In this document: piece by piece, positions 27,513-37,634 of the stretch | How the letters are laid out: each line of letters begins with the position of its first letter | Numbering within the stretch: the first letter of the stretch is position 1 | DNA from: Shinella curvata | GTDB lineage: Bacteria; Pseudomonadota; Alphaproteobacteria; Rhizobiales; Rhizobiaceae | Reading direction: 5' to 3' | DNA length: 64,000 bases | Assembly: GCF_022899935.1 (NCBI RefSeq) | Contig: NZ_JALJCJ010000007.1 | Span: forward strand, 186,001-250,000 | Notes under the pieces: model-generated | Seen by the model: only the letters and a program-made list of their open reading frames with translations | Database searches by the model: none | What the model was told of the DNA's origin: nothing | Translations under genes and position numbers: made by a program

Positions 27513-30185
27513 TCATCGTCCCGAAATTTCGTCTTCCGTCGGCACGAGGATTTCGCGCTTTCCGGCGTGGTTGGCGGGGCCGATCAGCCCCTCCTTCTCC
27601 ATGCGCTCGATCAGCGAGGCGGCGCGGTTGTAGCCGATGCCGAGACGGCGCTGGATATAGGACGTCGAGGCCTTGCCGTCGCGCAACACCACGGCGACCG
27701 CCTGGTCGTAGGGATCGTCGGAATCCTCGAGATTCGCCGTTCCGGCCGGACCATGCCCGTCGTCGCCGTCCTCGTCGTCATCCTGGGTGATGGCATCGAG
27801 ATATTGCGGCGCGCCCTGCGCCTTGAGATGCGCGACCACGGCCTCCACCTCGCCATCCGAGACGAACGGGCCATGCACGCGCTGGATGCGCCCGCCGCCG
27901 GCCATGTAGAGCATGTCGCCCATGCCGAGCAGCTGTTCGGCGCCCTGTTCACCGAGAATGGTGCGGCTGTCGATCTTCGACGTCACCTGGAAGGAGATGC
28001 GCGTCGGGAAGTTGGCCTTGATCGTGCCGGTGATGACATCGACCGAGGGACGCTGCGTCGCCATGATGACATGGATGCCGGCGGCACGCGCCATCTGGGC
28101 GAGGCGCTGCACGGCCCCTTCGATATCCTTGCCGGCGACCATCATCAGGTCGGCCATTTCGTCGATGATCACGACGATATAGGGGATCGGCTGCAGGTCG
28201 AACTCTTCCGTCTCGTACATGGCCTCACCGGTCTGGCGGTCGAAACCGGTCTGTACGGTGCGGGCAATCGTCTCGCCCTTGGCCAGTGCCTGCTCGACGC
28301 GGCTGTTGAAGCCGTCGATGTTGCGCACGCCGATCTTGGACATCTTCTTGTAGCGCTCCTCCATCTCGCGCACCGTCCATTTGAGGGCGACGACCGCCTT
28401 CTTCGGATCGGTAACGACGGGAGAGAGCAGATGCGGGATGCCGTCATAGACGGAGAGTTCCAGCATCTTGGGATCGATCATGATCAGGCGGCACTGCTCC
28501 GGCTTCAGGCGGTAGAGCAGCGACAGGATCATCGTGTTGATGGCGACCGACTTGCCCGAACCGGTGGTACCCGCAACGAGCAGATGCGGCATCTTGGCGA
28601 TGTCGGAAATGACCGGCTCGCCACCGATCGTCTTGCCGAGCGCCATGGCAAGGCGCGCCTTGGAGGTCTCGAAATCGCGCGAGGCGATGAGTTCACGCAG
28701 ATAGACGGTCTCGCGGCTCTGGTTCGGCAGCTCGATGCCGATGGCGTTGCGGCCGGGCACGACAGCGACGCGCGCGGCGATCGCGCTCATCGAGCGGGCG
28801 ATATCGTCGGCGAGGCCGATGACGCGCGACGACTTGATCCCGGGCGCCGGTTCCAGCTCATAGAGCGTGACGACCGGGCCGGGACGCACATGGATGATCT
28901 CGCCCTTGACGCCGAAATCCTCCAGCACGCCTTCCAGCATGCGGGCATTCTGTTCGAGCGCATCGGCCGAAAGCGTCGCATCGCGCACCTGGCCCCTGGG
29001 CTCGGCGAGCAAATGGATCGGCGGCAGCTGGAAGCCATCGGGACCAACGAAGGAGGACTGCGCTTCGCGCTCGATGCGCTGGCCGGGCTTCGGGCGGGAT
29101 GCTGCGGGAACGACGCGAGCATTGGCCGCGGGTACGGCCTGGCGGGCCGGCGCGCGACGCGGCGCCCAATCGGCAGCAATATCGTCGGAATCCTCGTCCG
29201 GCAGGATGCCGTTGGGATGCGCCGGACGTTCATCCATATCGAAAGGCAGATCATCGTCATCGTCGTCAAGCGCGATCGACGGGGCATTGACGGCGCGGCG
29301 ACCGTCCATCGACGGTTCGACGCGTTCGGACGAACGCGGTGCGGCGCGGGCACGCGCCGGCTCGTTCAGCGTGCCGAATTCATCCTCGTTGAAATCATAG
29401 GGCTGCTCGATACCACGCGCCTTACGGCGGTGGTTGGAGAGGCCGAAGAGGCGGCGCATGCGTGCCTGGCCAGTATACCAGGCATGTGTCATGGCGCCGA
29501 CAAACACGGTAAGCGGCCCCTCGCGCTCTTCGTCGTCGTCCTCCTCGGCAACCGTGCGGGCGCGACTCTGGACCGGGACGGGGGCAAAGCTCTCCTCGTC
29601 CTCGATCGCCACCGTGCCGATCAGGCCGGCGCTGAACACCATCAGCCAGGCCGCCGGAATGGCGATGATGCCGCCGAGGATGCTTGCCAGCATGCCCGTC
29701 GGATAGGCGCCGGTGAAGAGCGCCGGAAAACGCAGGATCATGTCGCCGAAGACGCCGCCAAGCCCCGTCGGCAGCGGCCAGGTGACCGGGCCGGGCACGC
29801 AGGCGAGCGCGGCTGAAGCAAGGATAGCGCCGCCGAGCCAGGCGGCCGCGCGCTGCGGAATGCGGTTGAAATGCCGGCCGCTGATCAGCCCGATCGCCCA
29901 GGCAACGACGGGCAGGAGCGCGATCACGCTGGCAAGGCCGAAGAACTGCATGAAGATATCGGCGAACACGGCACCGGGATAGCCGAGCAGGTTTACCGGC
30001 GTGCCGCTGGACGCATAGGACAGGCTGGGATCCGAGACGTTCCAGGTGGAGAGCGCAGCAATCGCAAGCGCAAGGGCGAGGAAAATACCGAGCCCGAAAA
30101 GGATCTGCGCCTGCCGCCAGACGAATGCCGACAGAACGAAACGGTCGTGACGGTTGTCCAGCCCTGCCGAAATGCTTCTGCTCAT
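27513..30185 (-). CDS. ftsK: DNA translocase FtsK
   Basis: Septal DNA pump that resolves and segregates chromosome termini and helps assemble the divisome. It has 890 residues: four to five N-terminal membrane helices (about 25-190), an acidic and Pro/Arg-rich linker (190-370), and the motor. Walker [10 protein letters not shown] lies near residue 540, and Walker B is seen as [15 protein letters not shown]. The C-terminal gamma winged helix ([22 protein letters not shown]) reads KOPS sites. Completeness of the motor and gamma domains indicates a functional FtsK and not the SpoIIIE-like short form. The 5' region contains a bulged hairpin. Confidence 0.96.
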   Translation of the reverse strand: MSRSISAGLDNRHDRFVLSAFVWRQAQILFGLGIFLALALAIAALSTWNVSDPSLSYASSGTPVNLLGYPGAVFADIFMQFFGLASVIALLPVVAWAIGLISGRHFNRIPQRAAAWLGGAILASAALACVPGPVTWPLPTGLGGVFGDMILRFPALFTGAYPTGMLASILGGIIAIPAAWLMVFSAGLIGTVAIEDEESFAPVPVQSRARTVAEEDDDEEREGPLTVFVGAMTHAWYTGQARMRRLFGLSNHRRKARGIEQPYDFNEDEFGTLNEPARARAAPRSSERVEPSMDGRRAVNAPSIALDDDDDDLPFDMDERPAHPNGILPDEDSDDIAADWAPRRAPARQAVPAANARVVPAASRPKPGQRIEREAQSSFVGPDGFQLPPIHLLAEPRGQVRDATLSADALEQNARMLEGVLEDFGVKGEIIHVRPGPVVTLYELEPAPGIKSSRVIGLADDIARSMSAIAARVAVVPGRNAIGIELPNQSRETVYLRELIASRDFETSKARLAMALGKTIGGEPVISDIAKMPHLLVAGTTGSGKSVAINTMILSLLYRLKPEQCRLIMIDPKMLELSVYDGIPHLLSPVVTDPKKAVVALKWTVREMEERYKKMSKIGVRNIDGFNSRVEQALAKGETIARTVQTGFDRQTGEAMYETEEFDLQPIPYIVVIIDEMADLMMVAGKDIEGAVQRLAQMARAAGIHVIMATQRPSVDVITGTIKANFPTRISFQVTSKIDSRTILGEQGAEQLLGMGDMLYMAGGGRIQRVHGPFVSDGEVEAVVAHLKAQGAPQYLDAITQDDDEDGDDGHGPAGTANLEDSDDPYDQAVAVVLRDGKASTSYIQRRLGIGYNRAASLIERMEKEGLIGPANHAGKREILVPTEDEISGR

Positions 30186-30216
30186 GGTTACAGCCTGTGC
30201 CCACGCAATGGAATAC

Positions 30217-30245
30217 GCACATCTCCGCGCGATTCGCGGATGTGC
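30217..30245 (-). promoter_or_regulatory. bulged hairpin in the ftsK 5' region
   Basis: GCACAT plus CCGCG pair with CGCGG plus ATGTGC with a small bulge, 30-60 bases upstream of the ftsK start. It could be an RNA leader structure or an operator; no T-run follows. Confidence 0.35.
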
Positions 30246-30325
30246 CTGACTGCAAACCCTACGAAGGAAGCCTTAATGCCATGTTAACCATGCCATCCCC
30301 CGTCATGGTTTCTGTGCCGTAAACG

Positions 30326-30352
30326 AAAAAGACCCGGACCAGGGTCCGGGCC
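30326..30352 (-). terminator. terminator after amtB
   Basis: On the minus strand CCCGGACC and GGTCCGGG form a perfect stem with a short loop, followed by TCTTTTTCG. Confidence 0.88.
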
Positions 30353-30421
30353 AAGGGCGGTCTGGTTTCCCAGGCCGCGACGGGCTGATGGCGGCGACCC
30401 CTTCGAGCCGCCGCGATTGTT

Positions 30422-31783
30422 TTACGAGTGGTAGGCCGCTTCGCCGTGCGAGGAGAGATCGAGACCTTCGCGTTCGGCTTCGACCGAGACGCGCAGACCC
30501 ACGATCAGATCGACGACCTTGTAGAGGATGGCCGAGACGACGCCGCACCAGATGATGGTGATGACGACGGCGGTGAGCTGCGTCATGAACTGCGAGGCGA
30601 TCGAGAAGTCGGCAGCACCCGTGCCGCCGAGCGACGGGGCGGTGAAGATGCCGGTGCCGAGCGCACCGACGAGGCCACCGATGCCATGGACGCCGAAGAC
30701 GTCAGCCGTGTCGTCGTAGCCGAACTTGTTCTTCACGACGGCGACGAAGAAGTAGCAGATCGGCGAGACGATGAGGCCGAGCACGATGGCGCCGAACGGA
30801 CCGACGGAACCGGCAGCCGGGGTGACGACGACGAGGCCGGCGATCATGCCCGAGGCTGCACCGAGCAGCGAGGCCTTGCCGCGGGTGAAGGCTTCGACCA
30901 CAGACCAGGCGAGGATCGCGGCAGCGGTGGCGACGAAGGTGTTGACGGTGGCGAGAACCGCGCCGCCCGAGGCTTCGAGGTTGGAGCCGGCGTTGAAGCC
31001 GAACCAGCCGAACCACAGCATGGCGGCACCGACGAGGGTGAGCGTCATGGAGTGAGGGGCCATCATGTCCTTGCCGAAGCCGGTGCGCTTGCCGACCATG
31101 ATCGCGCCGATGAGGCCTGCGACACCGGCATTGATGTGCACGACGGTACCGCCAGCGAAATCAAGCGCGCCCATGTTGAAGATCAGGCCGTTGCCGTCCC
31201 AGACCATGTGGGCGATCGGGAAATAGACGAAGGTGGCCCAGAGCACGGTGAAGAGGATGACGGCCGAGAATTTGATGCGCTCGGCGAAGGCACCGATGAT
31301 CAGCGCCGGCGTCAGGGCTGCGAAGGTCATCTGGAACAGCATGAAGATGTATTCCGGAATGACGACGCCGTCGGAGAAGGTCGCCGCCGTGCTGTCGACG
31401 GTCACGCCCGACAGGAACATCTTGGCGAAGCCGCCGAAATAGGGGCTCGTCGAGCCGCCGAAGGCGAAGGAATAGCCATAGGTGACCCAGACAATCATCA
31501 TCAGCGCGCCGATGACGGTGCACTGCATGAGAACCGACAGCATGTTCTTGGCGCGCACCAGGCCGCCGTAGAACAGGGCGAGACCGGGGATCAGCATGAA
31601 GAAGACGAGCAGCGTGGCGAGGAACATGAAGACCGTGTCCGCCTTGTCGGGAACCGGTGCTGCGGCAGCGGCTTCAGTGGCGGCCGGTGCGGTTTCCTGC
31701 GCGAAGGCGACCACGGGCGCAAACACGGCCGCCGTGGCGGTGGCCACGCGGGAAAGGGTGTGAGAAAGCTTGAATGACGACAT
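30422..31783 (-). CDS. amtB: ammonium transporter AmtB
   Basis: Amt-family ammonium channel, 453 residues. A signal peptide (about 1-29, ending VVAFAQ) and a short Ala-rich spacer precede eleven hydrophobic helices. Family landmarks are MLIPGLALFYGGLVRAKNMLSV, the FGGSTSPYFGGF region, the pore stretch AHMVWDGNGLIF, GGTVVHINAGVAGLIGA with the first pore histidine, and GVHGIGGLVGALGTG with the second. It lies 30 bases after glnK; GlnK plugs AmtB when nitrogen is sufficient. Confidence 0.96.
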   Translation of the reverse strand: MSSFKLSHTLSRVATATAAVFAPVVAFAQETAPAATEAAAAAPVPDKADTVFMFLATLLVFFMLIPGLALFYGGLVRAKNMLSVLMQCTVIGALMMIVWVTYGYSFAFGGSTSPYFGGFAKMFLSGVTVDSTAATFSDGVVIPEYIFMLFQMTFAALTPALIIGAFAERIKFSAVILFTVLWATFVYFPIAHMVWDGNGLIFNMGALDFAGGTVVHINAGVAGLIGAIMVGKRTGFGKDMMAPHSMTLTLVGAAMLWFGWFGFNAGSNLEASGGAVLATVNTFVATAAAILAWSVVEAFTRGKASLLGAASGMIAGLVVVTPAAGSVGPFGAIVLGLIVSPICYFFVAVVKNKFGYDDTADVFGVHGIGGLVGALGTGIFTAPSLGGTGAADFSIASQFMTQLTAVVITIIWCGVVSAILYKVVDLIVGLRVSVEAEREGLDLSSHGEAAYHS

Positions 31784-31813
31784 TTTAACTAGGCTCCCTG
31801 AAAGGCCGTTTGC

Positions 31814-32362
<549 letters not shown>

Positions 32363-32375
32363 TTATGAATAAAAT

Positions 32376-33260
32376 TTAGTCAGTTGCCTTTTTCCGAATC
32401 AACCCCTCCTGGGCGACGGAGGCAAGAAGAGTGCCGGAACGGCTGAAAATTGCGCCACGCGTCATGCCGCGCCCACCGAAAGCCGAGGGACTGTCCTGGC
32501 TGTAGAGCAGCCAGTCGTCGAGAATGGGCGGGCGGTGGAACCACATGGCATGGTCGAGGCTCGCCACCTGCAGCCTTCGGTCCAGGACGGAGGTGCCGTG
32601 CGCGAAGAGCGAGGTGTCGAGCAGCGTCATGTCGGAGAGATAGGCCAGCACCGCCGCCTGCAAATGACGCTTGGCCGGCACCGGCCCGGTCGTGCGCACC
32701 CAGATGTTCTGGCTCGGCTCCAGCTTCTCGGCGGAGAAATAGTGGTCGAGCGCGACGGGGCGCAGCTCGATCGGCCGCGGACGTTCCCAATAGGCACGGA
32801 TATGGGAAGGCGCCTGCGTCAGGAACCGCTCCTTGAGCTCCGCCTCGCCGAGCAGGTGCTCCGGCATCGGTACATCCGGCATCGACGCCTGGTGCTCGAA
32901 CCCCTCTTCGTCGTCCTGGAAGGAGGCGGTCATGAAATAGATCGGCTTGCCGTGCTGGATGGCCGTAACCCGGCGCGTGGCAAAGGAGCCGCCGTCGCGG
33001 ATGTTCTCCACGTCGTAGATGATCGGCACGGCCGGATCGCCCGGCCGCACGAAATAGGCGTGCAGGGAATGCACGAAGCGCCCCTCCTCCACCGTACGCG
33101 TCGCCGCCACCAGTGCCTGGCCGATCACCTGCCCGCCGAACACCCGCTGCCAGCCGACCTGCGGGCTCTGGCCGCGAAAGAGCCGCACCTCGAGCTGCTC
33201 GAGATCGAGCGTTTCGATCAGAAGGTCCATGGCGGGGTTCTTGGGCTGATGGCGCGACAT
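32376..33260 (-). CDS. tesB: acyl-CoA thioesterase II (TesB)
   Basis: Double-hotdog thioesterase hydrolysing medium- and long-chain acyl-CoAs. I place the start at 33260 (MSRHQPKNPAMDLLIETLDLEQLE), giving 294 residues against 286 in E. coli; 33230 is an alternative start. Signature parts are RVFGGQVIGQALVAA (N-terminal hotdog), DGGSFATRRVTAIQHGKPIYFMTASFQ, and VASLDHAMWFHRPP with the catalytic Asp near 240. A Gln in the C-terminal strand completes the site. It is divergent from the UbiH-family gene. Confidence 0.93.
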   Translation of the reverse strand: MSRHQPKNPAMDLLIETLDLEQLEVRLFRGQSPQVGWQRVFGGQVIGQALVAATRTVEEGRFVHSLHAYFVRPGDPAVPIIYDVENIRDGGSFATRRVTAIQHGKPIYFMTASFQDDEEGFEHQASMPDVPMPEHLLGEAELKERFLTQAPSHIRAYWERPRPIELRPVALDHYFSAEKLEPSQNIWVRTTGPVPAKRHLQAAVLAYLSDMTLLDTSLFAHGTSVLDRRLQVASLDHAMWFHRPPILDDWLLYSQDSPSAFGGRGMTRGAIFSRSGTLLASVAQEGLIRKKATD

Positions 33261-33356
33261 TTGGACGTGGCTCCGATACATGGCCTGAGGTAGGAAAGCG
33301 GCCCCTCCTCCTCTATATAGGGGGAAACAAGACCTCAAGCGGCCAGGAGTCTCCCC

Positions 33357-34622
33357 ATGACCGACGTGATCGAGCCCGACGCGACCAAGCCCGACGCCCC
33401 CATGCTCGACGTGCTCGTTGCCGGCGGCGGCTATGTCGGTCTGTCGCTGGCCGTCTCGATCAAGAAGGCGGCGCCGCACCTTGCCGTCGAGGTCGTCGAT
33501 GGCGCGCCCGCGCATGTCTGGCAGAAGGACGAACGCGCCTCGGCCATCGTCGCGGCCGCACGCAACCTGCTCGACGTGCTTGGCGTATGGAACGAGATCG
33601 CCCCGGAGGCCGAACCGATCCGCCGCATGGTCATCACCGATTCGCGCACCGCCGATCCCGTCCGCCCGGTCTTTCTGACCTTCGAGGGTGCCGGTTCCGG
33701 CGATGACGGCCAGCCCTTCGCCCATATGGTGCCGAACCGCGCCATGACCGGCAGCCTGCTGCGCCAGGCCGAGATCCTCGGCATTCCCGTACGCTGGTCG
33801 ACATCGGCCGAGGGTTTTGCCACCGGCCAGCACGCCACAGACGTCACCCTTTCCGATGGTTCTGCACGAAAAACCCGCCTGTTCGTCGCCTGCGACGGCG
33901 TGCGCTCGAAACTGCGCGACATGGCTGGCATCAAGACCGTGCGCTTCGACTACGGCCAGTCCGGTATCGTCACGACCGTCGAGCACGAGCGCCCGCATGA
34001 CGGCACGGCGGAGGAGCACTTCCTGCCCGCCGGTCCCTTCGCCACGCTGCCGCTCACCGGCAACCGCTCCTCGCTCGTCTGGACCGAGCGCACGGAAGAC
34101 GCCCGCCGCCTCGTGGAAAGCGACGATCTCGTCTTCGAGGAAGAGCTGGAGCGCCGCTTCGGCCACAAGCTGGGCGCGCTGAAGGTCGTCGGCGGTCGCC
34201 GCGCCTTCCCGCTCGGCCTCACACTTGCCCGCGCCTTCATCGCCCCGCGCTTCGCGCTGGCGGGCGATGCCGCGCACGGCATCCATCCAATTTCCGGCCA
34301 GGGCCTCAATCTCGGCTTCAAGGATGTGGCCGCACTCGCCGAAACCATCGTCGAAGCCGACCGCCTCGGCCTCGACATCGGCGCCGTCTCGGTTCTGGAG
34401 CGCTACGAAAGCTGGCGCCGTTTCGACACGGTGCGCATGGGTGTCACGACCGACGTGCTGAACCGCCTGTTCTCCAACGACATGACACCGATCCGCGTGC
34501 TGCGAGACGTCGGCCTCGGCATCGTCGACCGCCTGCCCGGCCTCAAGTCTTTCTTCATCCGGCAGGCGGAAGGCACAACGGGCGGCGGACATCCGCGCAT
34601 GCTGGTCGGTCAGCGGATTTGA
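33357..34622 (+). CDS. UbiH/COQ6 family FAD-dependent hydroxylase
   Basis: Flavoprotein monooxygenase of 421 residues, probably one of the ring hydroxylases of ubiquinone synthesis. It has the N-terminal dinucleotide fold (DVLVAGGGYVGLSLAVSI, about 18-35), DG motif variant LFVACDGVRSKLRDMAG, and the FAD-ribityl motif FALAGDAAHGIHPISGQGLNLGFKDVAAL (about 300-328). AGGAG at 33345-33349 supports the ATG. Alphaproteobacteria often use broad-specificity UbiL/UbiM/UbiH enzymes, so the ring position cannot be assigned. Confidence 0.88.
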   Translation: MTDVIEPDATKPDAPMLDVLVAGGGYVGLSLAVSIKKAAPHLAVEVVDGAPAHVWQKDERASAIVAAARNLLDVLGVWNEIAPEAEPIRRMVITDSRTADPVRPVFLTFEGAGSGDDGQPFAHMVPNRAMTGSLLRQAEILGIPVRWSTSAEGFATGQHATDVTLSDGSARKTRLFVACDGVRSKLRDMAGIKTVRFDYGQSGIVTTVEHERPHDGTAEEHFLPAGPFATLPLTGNRSSLVWTERTEDARRLVESDDLVFEEELERRFGHKLGALKVVGGRRAFPLGLTLARAFIAPRFALAGDAAHGIHPISGQGLNLGFKDVAALAETIVEADRLGLDIGAVSVLERYESWRRFDTVRMGVTTDVLNRLFSNDMTPIRVLRDVGLGIVDRLPGLKSFFIRQAEGTTGGGHPRMLVGQRI

Positions 34623-34659
34623 TTGACGACGCACCCTTAAAAAGCGCACCCCACCCACA

Positions 34660-34695
34660 TCCGTCATCCTCGGGTCAAGCCCGAGGATGACAAAA
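34660..34695. repeat. dispersed palindromic repeat, half copy
   Basis: ATCCTCGGG-TCAAG-CCCGAGGAT (34666-34688) with flanking CGTC and GACAAAAGAGAGG matches the right half of the composite repeats near 11.1 and 45.1 kb. Confidence 0.8.
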
Positions 34696-34736
34696 GAGAG
34701 GTCGCGGTAACTCTGAACGACGCCCGCCCTCGTCCC

Positions 34737-34925
34737 TCACTCCTTGATTTCCCGCGCCTCGGAAATCAGCATGATCGGAATGCCGTCCCGGATCGGATAG
34801 GCGAGCTTGGCCTTTTCGGAAATCAGTTCCCCGGCCTGCGCATCATATTGTAGCCGGCCCTTGGTCAGCGGACAGACGAGGAGTTCGAGCAGTTTGGGAG
34901 CGACCCGGCTGGTGCTGTCATCCAT
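34737..34925 (-). CDS. Trm112 family protein
   Basis: Small Trm112/DUF343 protein of 62 residues from the ATG at 34925 ([25 protein letters not shown]). The zinc-ribbon-like fold is degenerate: only one cysteine (VCPLTKG) is present, as is usual in bacterial members. The conserved end is [17 protein letters not shown]. Bacterial Trm112 proteins may activate methyltransferases, as they do in eukaryotes; the partner here is unknown. It follows the LON-domain gene after ten bases with AGGA upstream. Confidence 0.9.
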   Translation of the reverse strand: MDDSTSRVAPKLLELLVCPLTKGRLQYDAQAGELISEKAKLAYPIRDGIPIMLISEAREIKE

Positions 34926-34935
34926 CGGTTGCGTC

Positions 34936-35616
34936 CTACTGCAGCCGCGAATCGACATCGCCATAGGCACGGGCGAGCACGATCTCGGTGATGGCGATCA
35001 GGGTTTCTGCACGCGTTTTCAGGTCGGGCGCCTCGAGAAGCGCCTGCTTTTCCGCGGGGCCATAGGGCGACATCATCGCCATAGAATTGACCAGCGTCGT
35101 GTTGCTGGCGCGCTCCACGCTCTCCCAGTCCGCCTCCAGCTTGTTGGCGTCGAGATAGGCCTTGAAGGCGGCAAGCAAGGCATCGCGGTCGACGCTCGTC
35201 TCATCGTCCTGCGCGGAGAGATCGCCGATGAAGGGCGCGATGCGGAAGCTGCGGTAGGATTTCGCGCCGGAGGCTTCCTCCAGCAGGCGATAGCGACAGA
35301 CGCCGGTAAGCGAGACGACGTAGCGCCCGTCGCCTGTCTCCGCAAACGAGGTGATGCGACCGATGCAACCGACCTTGCACAAGGCACCGCCGTCATGACC
35401 GGTCTCGTCTGCGCGATGCTCGCCGAAAACCGGCTGCACCATACCGATCAGCCGGTGCGAGGCGAGCGCGTCATCGAACATGGAAAGATAGCGCGGCTCG
35501 AAGATGTTGAGCGGCAATTGGCCACCCGGCAGGAGAAGCGCGCCCGTCAGCGGAAAGACGGGGATGGTCTCCGGCAGGTCCGTCGGCTTCAGATAGCGCG
35601 CATTTCCCACATGCAT
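34936..35616 (-). CDS. LON substrate-binding domain protein
   Basis: Stand-alone Lon N-terminal (PUA-like) domain protein, 226 residues from the ATG at 35616 ([46 protein letters not shown]). The frame is open upstream, but the extension is unlike the family. No ATPase or Ser-Lys protease domain is present. The function of these proteins is unclear; a substrate-recognition or regulatory role is inferred. It sits in a minus-strand run with cnoX upstream and the Trm112-like gene downstream, a conserved rhizobial order. Confidence 0.88.
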   Translation of the reverse strand: MHVGNARYLKPTDLPETIPVFPLTGALLLPGGQLPLNIFEPRYLSMFDDALASHRLIGMVQPVFGEHRADETGHDGGALCKVGCIGRITSFAETGDGRYVVSLTGVCRYRLLEEASGAKSYRSFRIAPFIGDLSAQDDETSVDRDALLAAFKAYLDANKLEADWESVERASNTTLVNSMAMMSPYGPAEKQALLEAPDLKTRAETLIAITEIVLARAYGDVDSRLQ

Positions 35617-35744
35617 GGCATTGCCTTCCATTCCGTGGCGCAGCGTCCGGATACTCCGCCCGGCCTTTACCGACGCGCCTGTTTCGAATGTGGTGTAGGC
35701 GCGTCGTTTCTCAAGGGATGCCGCCATACGGCAGGCGAAAAACC

Positions 35745-36707
35745 TCAGGAAAACAGGATCGACGACAGCTTGCGGCGCGCCGAGATCGTCGCCGGGTCCT
35801 TCGGACCCCAGACGTCGAAGAACTGCAGCAGTTCACGGCGGGCACCGTCATCCTCGAAGGCGCGGTCGCGCTTCATGATGAGAAGCAGATGCTCGGCCGC
35901 CGCCTGCCGATCGCCTTCGACATTGCGGATCTTCGCAAGATTGAGCCGTGCCGCATGGTCGTCCGGATTGAGCGCCAGGGCCTGTTCGAGCGCGGCGGGG
36001 TCGCCGAGCTTGCGCGCCTCCTCGATCTGGTCGAGTTTCTTGAGGACGGCGGCTACGGCGGGGTCCGCGGCGACCGCTTCCGGCAGGCCCGTCAGCGCCT
36101 GGCGAGCATTTTCCGGCTGGCCGACAGCGATCATGCATTCGGCAATGCCGGCAAGTGCTGCGGCATTTTCAGGATCGGCCTGCAGCAGCGCGCCGTAGAG
36201 ATTGGCCGCCCCGTCGATGTCGCCCGCATCGAACAGGGTTTTCGCCTCGGTGAGCAGCGCCTCGATCTCGGCCTTCTCGTCTGCGCCTGCGGGTCCGGCG
36301 ATCTTGTCGATGAAATCGCGGATCTGGCTTTCCGGGACAGCACCCATGAAACCATCCACCGGCCGGCCGCCGACGAAAGCGATCACGGCGGGAATGGACT
36401 GGATGCCAAGCTGGCCGGGAATGGACGGGTGGTCGTCGATGTTGAGCTTGACGAGCTTCACGCGGCCTGTACCCTCGCGCACGACCTTCTCGATGATCGG
36501 CTGGAGCTGTTTGCAGGGACCGCACCAGGGCGCCCAGAAATCGACGAGAACGGGCTGCTGGCGCGAGGCCTCCAGCACGTCGCGGGTAAAGCTCGCCGTC
36601 GTCGTATCCTTGATCAGGTCATCCGCCGGTGCCGCGCCGCCATAGCTCGCCGAAACGTTCATCTGCCCGCCATAGGACGATGCATAGGGATTTTCGCCTG
36701 CACTCAT
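35745..36707 (-). CDS. cnoX: thioredoxin-fold co-chaperone CnoX (YbbN)
   Basis: Thioredoxin domain joined to TPR-like repeats. The start is set at the ATG at 36707, which has AGGAGAG just upstream; an ATG 33 bases earlier lacks one. It has 320 residues: an N-terminal Gly/Ser/Tyr-rich segment, the thioredoxin domain with active site WCGPC (Cys62, Cys65), and helical repeats from about 150. E. coli CnoX has lost one active cysteine, whereas the Caulobacter protein keeps WCGPC and is redox-active; this one matches the latter. It would hold unfolded proteins for GroEL and protect them from oxidation. Confidence 0.9.
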   Translation of the reverse strand: MSAGENPYASSYGGQMNVSASYGGAAPADDLIKDTTTASFTRDVLEASRQQPVLVDFWAPWCGPCKQLQPIIEKVVREGTGRVKLVKLNIDDHPSIPGQLGIQSIPAVIAFVGGRPVDGFMGAVPESQIRDFIDKIAGPAGADEKAEIEALLTEAKTLFDAGDIDGAANLYGALLQADPENAAALAGIAECMIAVGQPENARQALTGLPEAVAADPAVAAVLKKLDQIEEARKLGDPAALEQALALNPDDHAARLNLAKIRNVEGDRQAAAEHLLLIMKRDRAFEDDGARRELLQFFDVWGPKDPATISARRKLSSILFS

Positions 36708-36763
36708 GGTCTCTCCTGTGGCGCCAGGCGCCTCGTTCATCTGTCTGCGCTGAAAATCGTATG

Positions 36764-37273
36764 TCAGGCCGTGACTTTCAAGACAAGCGGCTCGTGTCCG
36801 GTCGCCGCGATGAAGCGCAGGAGGTCCTTCGAACCGATCGAGGTCGTCGCGTCGTTGCGCAGCGGATGGCAGTTGATCGTATCATATTGCATGAGATCGG
36901 CATCGACGATCATCTTCACCTTGCCTTCGGTATCGTTGATGACGCCGAAAGCCGTAACCGCACCCGGAATGACGCCCAGATATTCCATCAGCTTTTCCGG
37001 CTTGCCGAAGGAGACGCGGCTTGCCGCGCCGATGATCGTATGGATCGTCTTCAGGTCGACCGTCGCGTGCTCCTCGACCGTCATCAGGAAGTAGTTGTCC
37101 TTCTTGTCCTTCACGAACAGGTTCTTCGTGTGGCCGCCGGGGATTTCGTCACGCAGCGCCACCGATTCGGCAACCGTGAACACCGGCGCATGCTCCTTGG
37201 TCGAATGGGAGATGTCCAATTCATCGAGAAACTGGAAAAGGTCCTTGTCGGTCTTCGGCTGCATATCGCTCAT
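36764..37273 (-). CDS. prolyl-tRNA deacylase, YbaK/ProX family
   Basis: Trans-editing protein of 169 residues that hydrolyses mischarged tRNA-Pro, most likely Ala-tRNA-Pro (PrdX/ProXp-ala type). Visible elements are STKEHAPVFTVAES, GGHTKNLFVKDKKDNYFLM with the key Lys, GAASRVSFGKPEKLMEYLGVIPGAVTAFGVIND, and CHPLRNDATTSI. The KDKKD stretch and length fit ProXp-ala rather than YbaK. It is probably first in the run toward cnoX (56 bases apart). Confidence 0.92.
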   Translation of the reverse strand: MSDMQPKTDKDLFQFLDELDISHSTKEHAPVFTVAESVALRDEIPGGHTKNLFVKDKKDNYFLMTVEEHATVDLKTIHTIIGAASRVSFGKPEKLMEYLGVIPGAVTAFGVINDTEGKVKMIVDADLMQYDTINCHPLRNDATTSIGSKDLLRFIAATGHEPLVLKVTA

Positions 37274-37399
37274 GTCATTGATCCCGGCGTGATTTGCGTC
37301 CCTCGCTGATAAGACGTCACCACGACAAGCGCAACCGCCTGAGAATCCGGCACTTTGAAAGCCATCGTAATTTTTTCTTCAAAATCCGGAATTTCCCTG

Positions 37400-37428
37400 T
37401 TGCGTTTTAAAAGGGCTTGGGCCATATA
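37400..37428 (+). promoter_or_regulatory. promoter of tRNA-Gly
   Basis: TTGCGT (37400-37405) and CATATA (37423-37428) with a 17-base spacer lie about 65 bases upstream of the mature tRNA. Confidence 0.6.
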
Positions 37429-37491
37429 CCGCCCGTCGCCGCAACGCAGCGACCTTCGGCCAAGCGATCTACCCCAGGCCGTCGCAGATGA

Positions 37492-37566
37492 GCGGGTGTA
37501 GCTCAGGGGTAGAGCACAACCTTGCCAAGGTTGGGGTCGGGCGTTCGAATCGCCTCACCCGCTCCA
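37492..37566 (+). tRNA. tRNA-Gly (anticodon GCC)
   Basis: A full cloverleaf is present: acceptor GCGGGTG/CACCCGC, the D-arm with AGCTCAGGGGTAGAGC, anticodon stem CAACC/GGTTG around loop TTGCCAA (anticodon GCC at 37524-37526), and a T-arm with GTTCGAATC. CCA is encoded (37564-37566). It reads GGC and GGU codons. Confidence 0.98.
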
Positions 37567-37585
37567 TTCTTCCAAGACGTATGAA

Positions 37586-37609
37586 GCCTCGGTTCGCCGG
37601 GGCATTTTT
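37586..37609 (+). terminator. terminator of tRNA-Gly
   Basis: GCCTCGG-TTCG-CCGGGGC (one G.T pair) followed by ATTTTTG. Confidence 0.88.
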
Positions 37610-37634
37610 GTTTCCGGGTTTTCCTCAATAGTGA

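Noticed and set aside
27456-29816. 786-codon open frame on the + strand opposite ftsK
   Set aside because: It is the antisense shadow of a complete, motif-rich ftsK; its sequence is a His/Arg/Asp/Gly-rich repeat-like product typical of reversed GC-rich codons, with no recognisable domain.
32376-34667. 763-codon minus-strand frame spanning tesB and the region opposite the UbiH-family gene
   Set aside because: Only the last ~295 codons encode TesB; the upstream part is antisense to the hydroxylase gene and reads as unlike any protein.
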